Counted from the stretch's first letter, positions 40,201 through 47,442 are shown. The stretch is 64,000 nucleotides of DNA from Cladocopium goreaui (GCA_947184155.2 CAMXCT020000274.1:183131-247130); one strand, 5' to 3'. Program-made: numbers and translations. Notes: generated by a model from the letters alone, not told the origin.

Positions 40201-43200
40201 TGATCCTAGTATATCCTGGTATAGCCTTAGTTGAGAACGGGATGAATCACGGACCAATGGATTGTGATGTTCCCCATTAGAAATATTGGTGAAACAGTAG
40301 ATTTGTGGATAGTATCATCCCATAAAAATCATCCACCACCCGAGGTTTTGAACACTGCGCACATGAGTTTTTTTTAAAAAAAACCCAAAAAACTAATGGG
40401 ACAATGGGATATGAATGTATTTGCAGTAAACAAAATACCCTCTGGTTATTTAACATAGCCATGGAAAATCACCATGCTATTAATAGGTAAACCATCTATT
40501 TCTATGGGCCATTTCCCATGGCTATGTTAAATAACCAGAGGGTACTATATTTCATTATATATGGAGATGGGTCAAAACCTGGAAAACCCCTTCTGTGAAA
40601 ACATCAAAATCATTGGGATTTTGAACGATATTCATCCCATTTCATCCCCCTAAAACATGCGCTTAAATAGCTATTGATCTATGGCGATTATATCTCAATA
40701 TTATATATTGTTCTCATCAGATGTTTCAGTGGTCATTGCGAGGTTGGATTCCCGATACTCCATAACTCCATACAGATCTTTTGACACGCCACGGTCAAAG
40801 AGCCCCTCGGAAATCCTGCAGCGGACGCAGCTTGTCATCTGGATGATGCCTTGTTGATGGATGACACCAACCAAAATTACTTGGTATGTTGCTTAAAAAT
40901 GCTTAAAACAGATTAATGCTAGGGTCAAAACATGGTAGATTATAATATATATATGCTCGTCCATCCCATGCCATGGGAGTCCTTTGGAATGGGTATAGAA
41001 AATCCTGATGAATGGATTGATGACCATACCCCAAGGACTGGGTAGACAATCGCGCGCGCGAGCGGCCACCCCAAGAACCATAAATCCGGACTTCGACAAC
41101 TTCTAGTGGGGTGTCTAACATCACCCTACCTCGACCCTTCAAGGTACACATAAAATTGATGTGTCATCCCATTTTGGATGCTCTAGGTATGTCTAGGTAA
41201 ACACATCGAATCAAAAAGCATCATCCTGCAACAACCTGCCTGGGAATCAGCCCCGCATCTTCGCCGGTATTGCGATCTGCCCTGAGTGGAACGTAGTGGA
41301 ACGTGGCGACTGCACAGCTTCCGTCGTAGTTGGGGACATGACCAAAGAAATGTTGTCTGAAAATGGGCCAGAGCCCACTTCGAGGCCAATTTCATTGGGA
41401 AAATCATTGTAAGCCCTGTAACATAGTGTCGAAAAGATCCTGCTTGATTCAAGACGCACCGAGCCATTTATTTAGGATTTTGCATAGACAAGCCAAAGAA
41501 ATTCGGTACGTCGGCTGGGAGGCGGTGTTTGAGCTATCTTGGAATGAAATTGCCCAGTCTGAAGCCCAGAAGCTGATTCAGATGAATCACCGGTGAGTAA
41601 CATAGAAAATGCGGACATCTTTGATCTGGATTCAAGGAATTAACGACCACATATATCTAATATCAATGAAAATGATCCAGATCATTAAGTAATCATTATA
41701 TGCGATCATTATACGTGTTTCAGATGATATGTGATGAAATATAGTGGCTCACTCACCTGAATTAAGGCAATATTGATCAATCAAACGGGATTTTTTTACC
41801 CCTGCTCAGTACCCATCATTCCAGTGACGCAGTGAGGTCACTGGAACTCGTCAAGATGTATGTATATAATCTTTCTCAAGTCGAAGCTCATATCTATTTT
41901 TCGTCGCCTCAGCCGTGTTTTTATAGAGCGAATATCTCTATGTTGACAAGGTGACTGGTACCTTTACCTAGTAGGATATGTATCTAATACAGAAAGTTGA
42001 ACTACCCATAAAACATTGATGGACGCCATAGACATCGCCCATCGCCAAGTGACATCATGGTGTGGGTCTTGCCGGACCCGGTTTGGCCATAGGCAAAGAT
42101 GGTGGCGTTGTATCCTGACTGACCATCATGATACATGATGGCACAGAACATGCTCATATCGACAAAGCCCTGCACAAAAAGCATGCACAAATCACCGCAA
42201 ACCAAGCACCCTATGCCTATGCCGGGTTCATGCCCTGGTTGTATACCAACAGTTGGATGGTAAAATCACCGAGTTCCAATGACAGTGACGTCTCGAAAAA
42301 ATCGTCCTGAGAAGGCTTTGTCCAGCAATTGGATGCCCAAAGATCTGAAGACTTGTACTTGACTTGAGTCTGAACCTTAGCAGCTATGGTTTTTTGTTGC
42401 ATGAGAAGCGGCGACTCAACCAATGGGAAGGGCATGTTCACAATAGATTGTCTAAGTCTATTTCTCCTATGTATCACAGCTATATACAAATACAATATCA
42501 ATATACAATATTAATATATAATATTAAAATACACTACTAATGTATATATATATATATATAAATAGAGATTTGTCTGGTACGAGTAAAGGTTCATCCCTAC
42601 ATCTCTCCGAGACCTCACGTATGCAGCATAAGTATGTATTTTGCAGATTCCTCTGGATCTGCAAGCTGCAGTCACCCCGAAACCCCGAATTCAAAAACGG
42701 GGCGAAGAACATGAAATCGTGACAATTTACAACAAAACCCAAGATCCAAGCCTATTCAAAGGCAATGCTTGATGCTTTTCCCCGACAATAAGCGTCATTG
42801 GTGAGATCGGCTATGAAGTCGCTCTAAATTTGAACATTCCGCGGAATATCATGGAATCATGTCTTGATGGCTCCTCCTTCCCATCCTCGAATGGAGAAAC
42901 CAAATGCATGGTCAAAGGTAAAGGATTTGTCTTGGAAACCTTCACGTTGTAGAACCACCTACAGCAGTGCACTCTGAAAGGCCGTGCTGTGGCAGTTGCA
43001 GCATGTCATTCTGAGCTGTCCTGCTACGTTTGTTGGGTTCACAGAAACACTACGTACTACGGAGCCTATGATTGTGTGTGTGAAATCCCTTCAGCATGTC
43101 ATGGTTGAGAGATGTTGAGCGAAAGGTCATCTCCGTTATTCAGTTTTGACTCGTGTTCAGTAACGCACAACGCTGAACTGGTGATGATATCTTATACTTA

Positions 43201-44681
43201 TTGTATCTTATTGTCACCAGAACTTGTTTGTTCAAAAATAGAGGGAAATAAACCAGCAAATTCCATATAAAATCTATTGTACTAACCAGTTTGTATAAAC
43301 CGGTTTTAGAATGTTTTAGAACTTGTTTGTCTATGATTGTGGGGTTCCACCGGCGCATGAAACGGAAAAGCACATGATCGGACGATGCCGATGATACCCG
43401 AAAATGATAGACAGTCAATAATTTTTAGAGACAGGGCCCCCCAAATGATCATCATGAATCTACTGGAATCATTATACTACATTGTTTGCTCTTCCAATTT
43501 GGCAGTCATGATGCCTGATGTTTGGTTGGTGATGTGCTCAAGTTTGCTGGGTATATCAGTGCATGGGGTATATCCCCTTCTTCTTTGCAAATTCCGTACC
43601 CTGTTGTTCTTAGTGAAAATCTAGATAGCCATTTTTAAAGATCCGCATCAAATTCCTATTCATCCTACTAAAGCCAATTATAAAAGTCCCTGGTCCATCC
43701 TGGTCCCATGTTTCCCATCACGTCCCCAATGGCTTCTGGCGGATTCCGCCTCGGCTTTCGGCCCGATGACGTCCACGCAGACCTCGCCGCCCTCCCGCAA
43801 CTCTTTGGCGGACATGGGCCGCATGCGGACTGCCACACAGACCTGGACGATGGCATACGAAGTTTCGCTGGAAGCGTGGGATGGTGGGATGGCCCTTTTT
43901 AAGGGGAAAATCCATGGATCCACTTGGAATATCATCGGAATATCCTCATCAAAGATGGCAATAGGTGACTTTCCAGCTAGCCATGTTTGCCAGAGGGTAC
44001 TCTTTGAACACAATCTGCGTCCATGTTCAACTCCAAACCTATTGGGTTATTTGATCTTTATCGTTTCCATTCATAGGCTGTGGCTAGTCCCGAAAGAATC
44101 ATAAAAAATCAACGTGTTCCAAAGAGGTTTCCTGTATAATGGGACCTCAAAATGGATGGAGATATGGACATGTTTGATATTGTTTGATCCATACATTCCA
44201 GTACCAAATATGACTAAACAACCACCAGGGTTTAACCCGGGAGAGTTTGAATATCGAAGGGAGGAGATTCCAAGATGTTGAGATATGTCCCCCCATGTTG
44301 AAAGATGATCCAGCTGGTGCTCAAGTCATCTGTGTTGTGGTGCAAGGTGAGGTCTCATGGATGGTGAAAAAGGACTTGTCTAGCTTGGTTCATCTTGGTT
44401 CCCTAGGATTTTTGAGGGATATAACATGATATAACTAGACTTAATGGGTTTATAAACCAAGTCTAGTTAACCTATAACTGGAGGGCCTCAGCTTGTGGGC
44501 CATAACCATGGTTTCTCATCATTTTCCCCATTTCTAAACTGCCAACCAGGTTCTGGGCTATCCCCCCATTTTTGCGCAACCCCCGAAGCGCGGGACAAGT
44601 CACGGTGGCATCCCCCTCCACGACCAAATCCATGGCGTCCGTGGTGACCGAAAAAGCTGAGAACACACCGGGCTCGGTGGT
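19135..44681 (-). CDS. Kinesin gene: motor plus stalk, multi-exon span
   Basis: This is the overall span of the best supported gene: a kinesin, an ATP-driven microtubule motor. Seen directly: all hallmark motor motifs occur in the right order on the minus strand, each in its own small exon (P-loop GQTGSGKT, switch I NATSSRSH, switch II DLAGSE, INKSLSALGN, ETLSTLNYAARAKTI). Motor exons (27858-44681) total about 361 codons, the usual motor length. They are followed by charged, heptad-like stalk exons. Known of the family: the motor hydrolyses ATP to step along microtubules and the stalk dimerises or binds cargo. Inference: the post-motor stretch with EMERFMKQTWEDKE resembles kinesin-3 relatives, but no FHA or PH domain was recognised, so the subfamily is open. 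Donors are about half GT, the rest GC or GA; acceptors are AG. Exons may continue on both sides (63687-44604 and 17867-5100). Confidence 0.85.
19377..19481. repeat. CCCTCTGG palindromic element
   Basis: Full-length, TACCCTCTGGTTATGTC to GTTAGTTTACCAGAGGGTA. It is inside the 343-nt intron between stalk exons 31 and 32 and makes up about a third of it. Confidence 0.93.
19562..19639 (-). CDS. Kinesin stalk exon 31
   Basis: 26 codons: VRQMDGHRASAWNKIAEDHR then DWDAVE. The acceptor is gctgag|GTTCGT; the open frame extends further 5' (ASEVSLFAE), so the start may be earlier. The GA donor GTGGAG|gatcac mirrors GTGGAG at the next acceptor. Confidence 0.85.
20091..20186 (-). CDS. Kinesin stalk exon 30
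   Basis: 32 codons: DDEPKDAKQTEQEQILALMA then PRSNQQPVGCWK. The acceptor is cgtcag|GATGAT and the donor TGGAAG|gtaagc, the closest to a textbook GT donor in this gene. Confidence 0.85.
20883..20979 (-). CDS. Kinesin stalk exon 29
   Basis: 32 codons: QLEAAIAYFLPLLRQVAAKV then KLVQAECQTQAQ, amphipathic and coiled-coil-like. The acceptor is taccag|GCAACT and the GC donor CGCAA|gctaga. Confidence 0.9.
21315..21389 (-). CDS. Kinesin stalk exon 28
   Basis: Encodes MLLSQAEKKVASMSRELDVL then TAAE, a coiled-coil-like segment. The acceptor is cggag|GATGCT and the donor GAGAG|gtgggc, phase 2 in and out. Confidence 0.9.
21597..21670 (-). CDS. Kinesin stalk exon 27
   Basis: Encodes DAALHDVDTWLERAQSDEAD then TAGD. 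The acceptor is atgtag|GACGCG. The GA donor GACAG|gacccc gives phase 2, matching the next exon, and both junctions share AGGA. Confidence 0.87.
21913..21957 (-). CDS. Kinesin stalk exon 26
   Basis: 15 codons, EQKVTMQCRAVAVCK, between acceptor tgccag|GAGCAG and GA donor TGCAAG|gatgag. Phase 0 on both sides. No motif is recognised. Confidence 0.75.
22523..22591 (-). CDS. Kinesin stalk exon 25
   Basis: 23 codons: ELMSLGGEAFSTWQSQITDI then LEK. The acceptor is ggtag|GAGTTG and the GC donor AAAAG|gcaaac. A second frame is also open here, but this one has clearly more G/C at third positions, as in the other exons. Confidence 0.82.
22952..22981 (-). CDS. Kinesin stalk exon 24 (30-nt micro-exon)
   Basis: Encodes EALRIAERAN. 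The acceptor is ctcag|GAAGCA, and the GC donor GCCAAC|gcggaa is chosen because it keeps phase 0 with the next exon. The open frame runs on to AEHQRSTWPR before a stop. Confidence 0.75.
23762..23785 (-). CDS. Kinesin stalk exon 23 (24-nt micro-exon)
   Basis: Eight codons, EERRALEQ, between acceptor gccag|GAAGAA and GA donor GAACAG|gaacct. It continues the coiled coil in phase 0. A longer open frame around it (to KKYAGTL) makes the 3' edge uncertain. Confidence 0.65.
23880..24385. repeat. AT microsatellite block
   Basis: About 500 bp of TATTATATTATA and ATATATAT repeats within the intron between stalk exons 22 and 23. Open frames here (YIILYYI...) are artefacts of the repeat. Confidence 0.95.
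24989..25109. repeat. 121-bp GGGGCCCC palindromic element, copy 2
   Basis: Same ends and length as 3197-3317; by eye 120 of 121 bases agree. It lies in the intron just downstream of stalk exon 22. Confidence 0.92.
25164..25238 (-). CDS. Kinesin stalk exon 22
   Basis: 25 codons with EQIAEMERFMKQTWEDKERD, a coiled coil resembling the segment after the neck in kinesin-3 relatives (inference from memory of the family). The acceptor is tatcag|GAGCAG and the GA donor CACGAG|gagacc. Confidence 0.88.
26098..26224. repeat. CCCTCTGG-like palindrome, TTTAACATAGCC subtype
   Basis: TACCATCTGGTTATTTAACATAGCC at the left is mirrored by GGCTATGTTAAATAACCAGAGGGTA at the right. It begins only 20 nt inside the intron that follows stalk exon 21. 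Confidence 0.92.
26245..26322 (-). CDS. Kinesin stalk exon 21
   Basis: 26 codons: VEMLRAKLAEAEGAKIEIDT then SRLLDL, with leucines at heptad-like spacing. Joined to exon 20 it reads SKLEEEVEMLRAKL. The acceptor is gtccag|GTAGAA and the donor TTG|gtattc. A palindromic element ends 20 nt inside the following intron. Confidence 0.88.
26762..26882. repeat. CCCTCTGG-like palindrome
   Basis: TACTATCTGGTTATTTAACGTAG at the left, GACATAACCAGAGGGTA at the right. It lies between stalk exons 20 and 21. Confidence 0.85.
26992..27087. repeat. CCCTCTGG palindromic element, partial right arm
   Basis: TACCCGGCCTGGTAAACG at the left and a shortened right arm ATACCAGAGGGTA. It ends about 60 nt from stalk exon 20. 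Confidence 0.85.
27146..27184 (-). CDS. Kinesin stalk exon 20
   Basis: Encodes NEEAEHLSKLEEE, acidic and heptad-like, the start of the coiled coil after the neck. The acceptor is gtaag|AACGAG and the donor the GC site GAG|gcgcca. Phase 0 on both sides. Confidence 0.85.
27858..27911 (-). CDS. Kinesin motor exon 19 (motor end, neck)
   Basis: Encodes ETLSTLNYAARAKTIKLN, the last helix of the motor and start of the neck linker. The acceptor is gtgag|GAAACG. The 3' edge is tentative: a GC donor AAT|gcgcag keeps phase 0 with the next exon. Reading on meets TGA shortly after QPG. Confidence 0.93.
28222..28336. repeat. Palindromic element, CAGGGTCTATG subtype
   Basis: TACCCCCTGGTAAATTAACATAGACCCTG is mirrored by CAGGGTCTATGTTAATTTACCAGAGGGTA. 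It lies between motor exons 18 and 19. Confidence 0.9.
29016..29090 (-). CDS. Kinesin motor exon 18 (ESLGGN)
   Basis: Encodes ESLGGNALTTMMAAISPAKT and NCAFA, the conserved DSLGGNxxTxMIAxISP block. The acceptor is tttag|GAGTCG and the donor GCG|gttttt. Confidence 0.97.
30856..30884 (-). CDS. Kinesin motor exon 17 (29-nt micro-exon)
   Basis: Encodes NSKLTRVLQ, corresponding to (D)SKLTRLLQ of kinesins. The acceptor is ccaag|GAAACT. The in-frame donor is GA (CTTCAG|gagtcc), and the next acceptor reads CTTTAG|GAGTCG, so the two junctions share AGGAGTC. Confidence 0.95.
31366..31423 (-). CDS. Kinesin motor exon 16 (IPYR)
   Basis: Encodes VINSLSKLAAGNKKVFIPYR, matching the VIxALxxxxxxKxxHIPYR block. 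The acceptor is ctgag|GTGATC and the donor TATC|gttcct; R is completed by the next exon. Confidence 0.96.
31947..31992 (-). CDS. Kinesin motor exon 15 (INKSLSALGN)
   Basis: Encodes KEGANINKSLSALGN, one of the most conserved kinesin signatures (helix alpha-4). The acceptor is ccaag|GAAGG and the donor GGGAAC|gtctgg. Confidence 0.97.
32735..32790 (-). CDS. Kinesin motor exon 14 (switch II)
   Basis: Encodes VDLAGSERASRTGAEGST; DLAGSE is an intact switch II. The acceptor is caccag|GTGGAC. The donor that keeps frame is a GA donor, CCCT|gaagct, and the acceptor side of the next exon also carries GAAG. Confidence 0.97.
32988..33093. repeat. CCCTCTGG palindromic element, with second left end nearby
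   Basis: TACCCTCTGGTCATTTAAC to GTTTACCAGAGGGCA. A second TACCCTCTGGTAAACTAA at 32811 lacks its own right end, suggesting one element inserted beside or into another. The outer end is 21 nt from motor exon 14. Confidence 0.85.
33643..33674 (-). CDS. Kinesin motor exon 13 (32-nt micro-exon)
   Basis: Encodes ANNNFSKMNL, giving SKMNLVDLAGSE when joined to the next exon, as in the SKLNLVDLAGSE of kinesins. The acceptor is cttcag|GCGCC and the donor AATTTG|gtgtct, phase 0 out. Confidence 0.93.
33770..33871. repeat. CTGGTTGGTGG-family palindromic element
   Basis: CTGGTTGGTAG to CCAAACCACCAACCAG with the shared internal AAAATATGAGTTCGTCAG. It lies about 100 nt upstream of motor exon 13, within the intron. 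Confidence 0.9.
34007..34118. repeat. CCCTCTGG-family palindromic element
   Basis: TTATCCTCTGGTCATTTAACAG on the left and TGTTAGTTTACCATTGGGTTA on the right. TTACCATTGGGTTA occurs at both edges, which may be a duplicated flank. Confidence 0.75.
35711..35803. repeat. TGTCTGAAAA palindromic element
   Basis: TGTCTGAAAACAGGGTATCAC at the left and GTATACACCAGTTTCAGACA at the right. It sits in the long intron between motor exons 12 and 13. Confidence 0.8.
36116..36214 (-). CDS. Kinesin motor exon 12 (switch I)
   Basis: Encodes FAHRATAATQMNATSSRSHC and IFTIKLHQKDCL. NATSSRSH is an intact switch I (NxxSSRSH). The acceptor is gccag|GCTTTG and the donor CTTG|gtggcc. The following intron, 2.44 kb, is the longest in the motor region. 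Confidence 0.97.
36844..36952. repeat. CTGGTTGGTGG palindromic element
   Basis: CTGGTTGGTGGTATACC to AACCACCAACCAG. Nearly the same internal sequence as the copy at 12505-12630. It lies between motor exons 11 and 12. Confidence 0.92.
37139..37228. repeat. Degenerate CCCTCTGG-family element
   Basis: GTATCCCCTGGTTAACATGGC at the left and CCATAGCAAACTG at the right without a clean outer end. A similar decayed copy lies at about 37797-37924. Confidence 0.6.
37326..37415 (-). CDS. Kinesin motor exon 11
   Basis: Encodes PLPEIEDLQEIVVDTAERLQ and HLINK, the helix after GVYV that ends in the (L)xxG turn before switch I. The acceptor is aagag|TTGCG and the donor CAAAG|gtccca. Confidence 0.92.
37639..37707 (-). 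CDS. Kinesin motor exon 10 (LEIRE...GVYV)
   Basis: Encodes GLEIREAKGMGVYVKA after a short TAMPAG linker, matching the LxIREDxxxGVYV block of kinesins. The acceptor is ccacag|GTACTG and the donor GCCG|gttgtc. Phases fit both sides. Confidence 0.93.
38202..38230 (-). CDS. Kinesin motor exon 9 (FDLL)
   Basis: Encodes IVFDLLQPK, giving EIYNEQIVFDLLQPK when joined, the expected NExxxDLL of kinesins. The exon is 29 nt, with acceptor gcacag|GATCG and a GC donor CAAAG|gccggc. Confidence 0.88.
38673..38714 (-). CDS. Kinesin motor exon 8 (SFLEIYNE)
   Basis: Encodes FLICCSFLEIYNE, the conserved beta strand and helix (V-YLEIYNE) of kinesins. The acceptor is cccgag|GTTTCT. The 3' edge is unclear: frame with the next exon needs GAGCA|actggg, which is not a GT, GC or GA donor. 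Confidence 0.9.
39775..39802 (-). CDS. Kinesin motor exon 7 (28-nt micro-exon, tentative)
   Basis: Encodes YRRRFCTR plus part of a W. It bridges FDR and FLICCSFLEIYNE and is the only phase-compatible (1 to 2) piece I found between them. The acceptor is ctgcag|GGTACC and the donor CGATG|gtgatc. The residues are not diagnostic on their own. Confidence 0.6.
39887..40005. repeat. CTGGTTGGTGG palindromic element, diverged
   Basis: CTGGTTGGTGGTGCAATAACC to TGAAACCACCAACCA, with the family internal block altered (AGTTCGTCAATGGGAAGGATGA). It lies between motor exons 6 and 7. Confidence 0.85.
40436..40544. repeat. CCCTCTGG palindromic element, TTTAACATAGCC subtype
   Basis: TACCCTCTGGTTATTTAACATAG is mirrored by CTATGTTAAATAACCAGAGGGTA. 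It lies between motor exons 6 and 7. Confidence 0.93.
40793..40815 (-). CDS. Kinesin motor exon 6 (23-nt micro-exon)
   Basis: Encodes ISEGLFD, which completes GLIPRISEGLFDR in the assembled protein as in many kinesins. The exon is 23 nt, with acceptor ctgcag|GATTTC and donor GACC|gtggcg. Phases 2 in and 1 out agree with the neighbours. Confidence 0.88.
41240..41281 (-). CDS. Kinesin motor exon 5 (GLIPR)
   Basis: Encodes MADRNTGEDAGLIPR across its junctions; GLIPR corresponds to the conserved GIIPR after the P-loop. The acceptor is ctcag|GGCAG. The in-frame donor is CCCAG|gcaggt, a GC donor; using the nearby gttgtt would break the frame of the next exon. Confidence 0.9.
42054..42114 (-). CDS. 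Kinesin motor exon 4 (P-loop)
   Basis: Encodes GYNATIFAYGQTGSGKTHTM, the ATP-binding P-loop, with an intact GxxxxGKT. The acceptor is gtcag|GATAC and the donor ATGAT|gtcact. The open frame continues upstream through the intron (VDMSMFCAIMYHDG), but the phase match to the previous exon favours this start. Confidence 0.97.
42307..42375 (-). CDS. Kinesin motor exon 3
   Basis: Encodes SDSSQVQVFRSLGIQLLDKA followed by FS, the conserved region just before the P-loop (QxxVFxxLGxxLLDxAF). The acceptor is ctaag|GTTCAG. The only donor that keeps frame is TCAG|gacgat, a GA donor, and the acceptor side of the next exon also reads TCAG|GA. Confidence 0.93.
42901..42930 (-). CDS. Kinesin motor exon 2 (30-nt micro-exon)
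   Basis: Encodes KSFTFDHAF, the conserved FxFDxxF segment of kinesin motors. The exon is 30 nt, with acceptor ccaag|ACAAAT and donor TTTG|gtttct. Phase 1 in and 1 out agree with both neighbours. An exon this short would be missed by ORF-based prediction. Confidence 0.92.
43722..43842 (-). CDS. Kinesin motor exon 1 (beta-1 strand)
   Basis: Encodes VCVAVRMRPMSAKELREGGE and continues to SARSHWG. The VRMRP core is the first beta strand of all kinesin motors. The acceptor is gtccag|GTCTG and the preferred donor GGAC|gtgatg, leaving phase 1. A GTCTGC after GGCGAG could be an earlier donor. The next exon follows in phase. Confidence 0.92.
44604..44681 (-). CDS. Exon preceding kinesin motor; candidate start codon
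   Basis: 26 codons in phase 0, starting TTEPGVFSAFSV and ending MDLVVEGDAT, with donor ACC|gtgact. An ATG at 44633 in a GCCATGG context would give a natural kinesin start just before VCVAVRMRP, and an AG upstream could accept a spliced leader. But the frame stays open upstream and also joins in phase to the exon at 44947-45015. So this is either the first kinesin exon or an internal exon of a longer gene. Confidence 0.7.
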
Positions 44682-44946
44682 CTCAGCAACCGGGAATGGT
44701 AGCGGCTGGCGAATAAAACTGGGAAAGTGCTAGGTATGATACAACTGGTTGGCTATTGCTATAAAGCCTTAAATCTATTAAAAAATCTGGTGAAAACTCT
44801 TTAGGAACAAAAACACGTGTCAGAGTTGGAACGTTGGAACACTTGAATCTGTCAAACAATCTCCTCCGTTCAGTGTCATACATATTTGTACGTTTGGCAG
44901 GTGAAATGTGTCAGCTGGCTTCGTCTAGGACTTCAACCACGTTCAC

Positions 44947-45015
44947 AGGTGCCGTTCGTGTATCCACTTGGTGATCCTCGCTCCCTCGAGGCAAAAACGC
45001 TGCGCTCTGATCCGT
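44947..45015 (-). CDS. Upstream exon, unrecognised
   Basis: 23 codons: TDQSAAFLPRGSEDHQVDTR then TAP. The acceptor is aaccag|ACGGAT and the donor CCT|gtgaac, phase 0 on both sides. It joins in frame to 44604-44681 and so leads towards the kinesin motor. Confidence 0.8.
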
Positions 45016-45412
45016 CTGGTTCTGGATTGGTTGTGGGATAGCGCATGCTTGATGTGCGACCTGGAAAAGCTGTTCCCAGAATCAAATTCTGTGCGCGGTC
45101 TTTTGATAATGTTCATACAAATCAAATAAGATTCATGTGGAACAGCTAAAAAACGATTGAAACAAATCATCTAGAAACGATTGAGACACTGGTCCTCAGG
45201 ACTTGGTTTGGATGCCAATGTCCGTTTAAATAAGAACTTGGGTAGCATCTCCCCGCAATACATGGCTGATATCAGATATGTATACTGTATAATATATATA
45301 TATAGATATGTTTGATATTCCCATGTGCTGCAAAATGGTCATCGACTGAGCTGCTCTTCACCAAAGTGTCGACATTGATAGTAAAATCATGAAACATCCA
45401 TGGGTTTCTGTT

Positions 45413-45524
45413 GCTTAAATCAATGGATTGGTTTAAGGGAAAAATTACAGGAAACCATGGTTTTTACCATTAAATATGGGGCTTTCCTGTAAATTTTCCC
45501 CTAAACCAATCCATTGATTAAACA
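45413..45524. repeat. Palindrome with about 40-bp arms
   Basis: TCAATGGATTGGTTTAAGGG with TTACAGGAAA at the left is mirrored by TTTCCTGTAA and CCCTAAACCAATCCATTGA at the right. It resembles no other element in the window. Confidence 0.88.
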
Positions 45525-45542
45525 TGCTAAAAAAACATCCGC

Positions 45543-45622
45543 TTCAGCCACGACATGAAACATCCGCACAGCTCGGCCCCGCTCGGCATAGCTGGAGATC
45601 TGCCAGGTGGTAGGGTTGAAAC
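45543..45622 (-). CDS. Upstream exon, unrecognised
   Basis: 26 codons: FNPTTWQISSYAERGRAVRM then FHVVAE. The acceptor is tccgag|GTTTCA and the GC donor GAA|gcggat. It lies just beside a palindromic element at 45413-45524. Confidence 0.82.
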
Positions 45623-46417
45623 CTCGGAAAAAACGCATGAATGTGAGCTTAGGGTTTAATACTGGCTGAAATTGATTCAACATTAATGGTTCATAGTGGC
45701 TAATAATGGTGAATAGTATGGTTAATAATATGATTATTAAGATGGTTAATAATATGGTTACTGTAATAATGAGTATTGATGGTTAATAATGATTGACAAT
45801 AGTTGATTCATATAGTTCATAATGGTGAATAATGGTTATTGATGGATATAACCATGGGATTACCCTCATACGTCGGGATATGGGACCCCTTTTTTTTTTA
45901 CTATGGCATGCTATGGCTGTCTACTTTTTTAACTGGAACTGCACCGCAAACAGTTTTTTACATGATGACATGGGGCAGCAAGATCATGAACCACTGGATC
46001 TTGGAATCTTGGGGTCTACAAGTAGCGATACATCCAATTTTTCAAGGCTGACTCCTTTCTGCTCCTGTGAGTGCAGTTGCACTTGGATACCCTAAAGGAT
46101 GCCCCTAAGTAAGGCCCCCGATAGGGATCCGAAGGGTACAGTAGTTTCTGTAGGTTCGACCCACCCCGAAAATCAATGGTATAAACTCAATATCTAAATT
46201 CAGTATAATTCAGTATCATAGGGATCCTCTTCTAAGCATAGGAAAACTACGATCATACTATCATAGTCATAGATATACTTGAAAACACCAGAGAAGCACC
46301 AAGGGATAGAAGCCCGAAGCGAACATTCTGATGCATCATGCTCAAAAAAACCTTCCCTGCGATGTCAAAAAAGAAGGGCTTGAAGCAACAAAGAAGCCTT
46401 CCATCATGAAGGCAAGA

Positions 46418-46521
46418 TACCCTCTGGTAAACTAACATAGCTATGGAAAATCACCATTTTCAATGGGAAAATCCACTATAAATCACCATTTTCAATAGCT
46501 ACGTTAAATTACCAGAGGGTA
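46418..46521. repeat. CCCTCTGG palindromic element
   Basis: Full-length, TACCCTCTGGTAAACTAACATAG to CTACGTTAAATTACCAGAGGGTA. It lies between upstream exons 47443-47563 and 45543-45622. Confidence 0.93.
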
Positions 46522-47442
46522 TCCACAATCTCTGAGGTTTAACTGGATGTTTTTTACATCCATGGAACAACCCGTGAAAAAATTCTTCTTTCCAGCGCTG
46601 TCACTTTTTTTTACCATCCCAACAAACAGCCCTCCATGGCTGTAGCGATATCTTGGAATCCCCAACTCAGGATCTCTGATGGGTTGTAGACACTCAGCAC
46701 AACCAAGTAGTTCAAACCTGCAGTGACAGTTTGGCATGTGGGAATCTCAAACGATGCAGTGGGCTTACTCTGCAGGATGGATGCCGTCATTTTACCCAAG
46801 ATGGATTTCTACCTCAAGGAATAGTGAAGATGGGTATTGGTGTTCTTCCTTTCCACCCCCTAAATGGTATGCTGCATATGCTCGTCAACGGGGATCATCA
46901 TACCATCTCAAACATTCTCAAACCACCAACCAACCAAATAATGATAGGCGGGCGTGCTGATTTGCCTAAGCCCTACATACTCAGCCTCTGTTACTCAAAC
47001 ATGACCAGCTGGGAAATCAACTATAAATGGAGGTTTCTAGCTGGAAAAATGATCAGATAAGTGATGGATTTTCCTGCAAGCCATGTTTGATTTGATGACG
47101 GTAACACCGACATCCTGTCTCTTGCCGAATATTTTAAGTGCTCCTTCCTGTCGCAGTTTCCCAGGGCCCCCGGATGGCGAAGTGGGCGAAGTGCGACTTC
47201 AAATGCAGATCCAATGACCCAGGACATCATGTGACAACCCTGATATCTATTTGAAAGTATGGGATAAACATTATGGGAAAAATATGTGTTGAACATCTAA
47301 CATTATGGGAAAAACACCACACATAAATTTATGGGCCAATTGGCCATTGCTTCCATAGCTACATGTAAAAAAAAGATGGCTAAAAGAACATGTCATCCAA
47401 AATGGCTAACACACCATGCAAGCGCCTCCACTTTTACATCAC

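Noticed and set aside
41040..41110. GC-rich patch with a CGCGCGCG run, open on the minus strand
   Set aside because: It falls between motor exons 5 and 6, which already join seamlessly (GLIPRISEGLFDR); any inserted exon would break the motor.
47150..47225. GC-rich open island, minus strand, two frames (HFAHFAIRGPWET or ALRPLRHPGALGN)
   Set aside because: Possibly an exon, but the neighbouring exons at 47443 and 45543 join in phase without it, and the frame is ambiguous.
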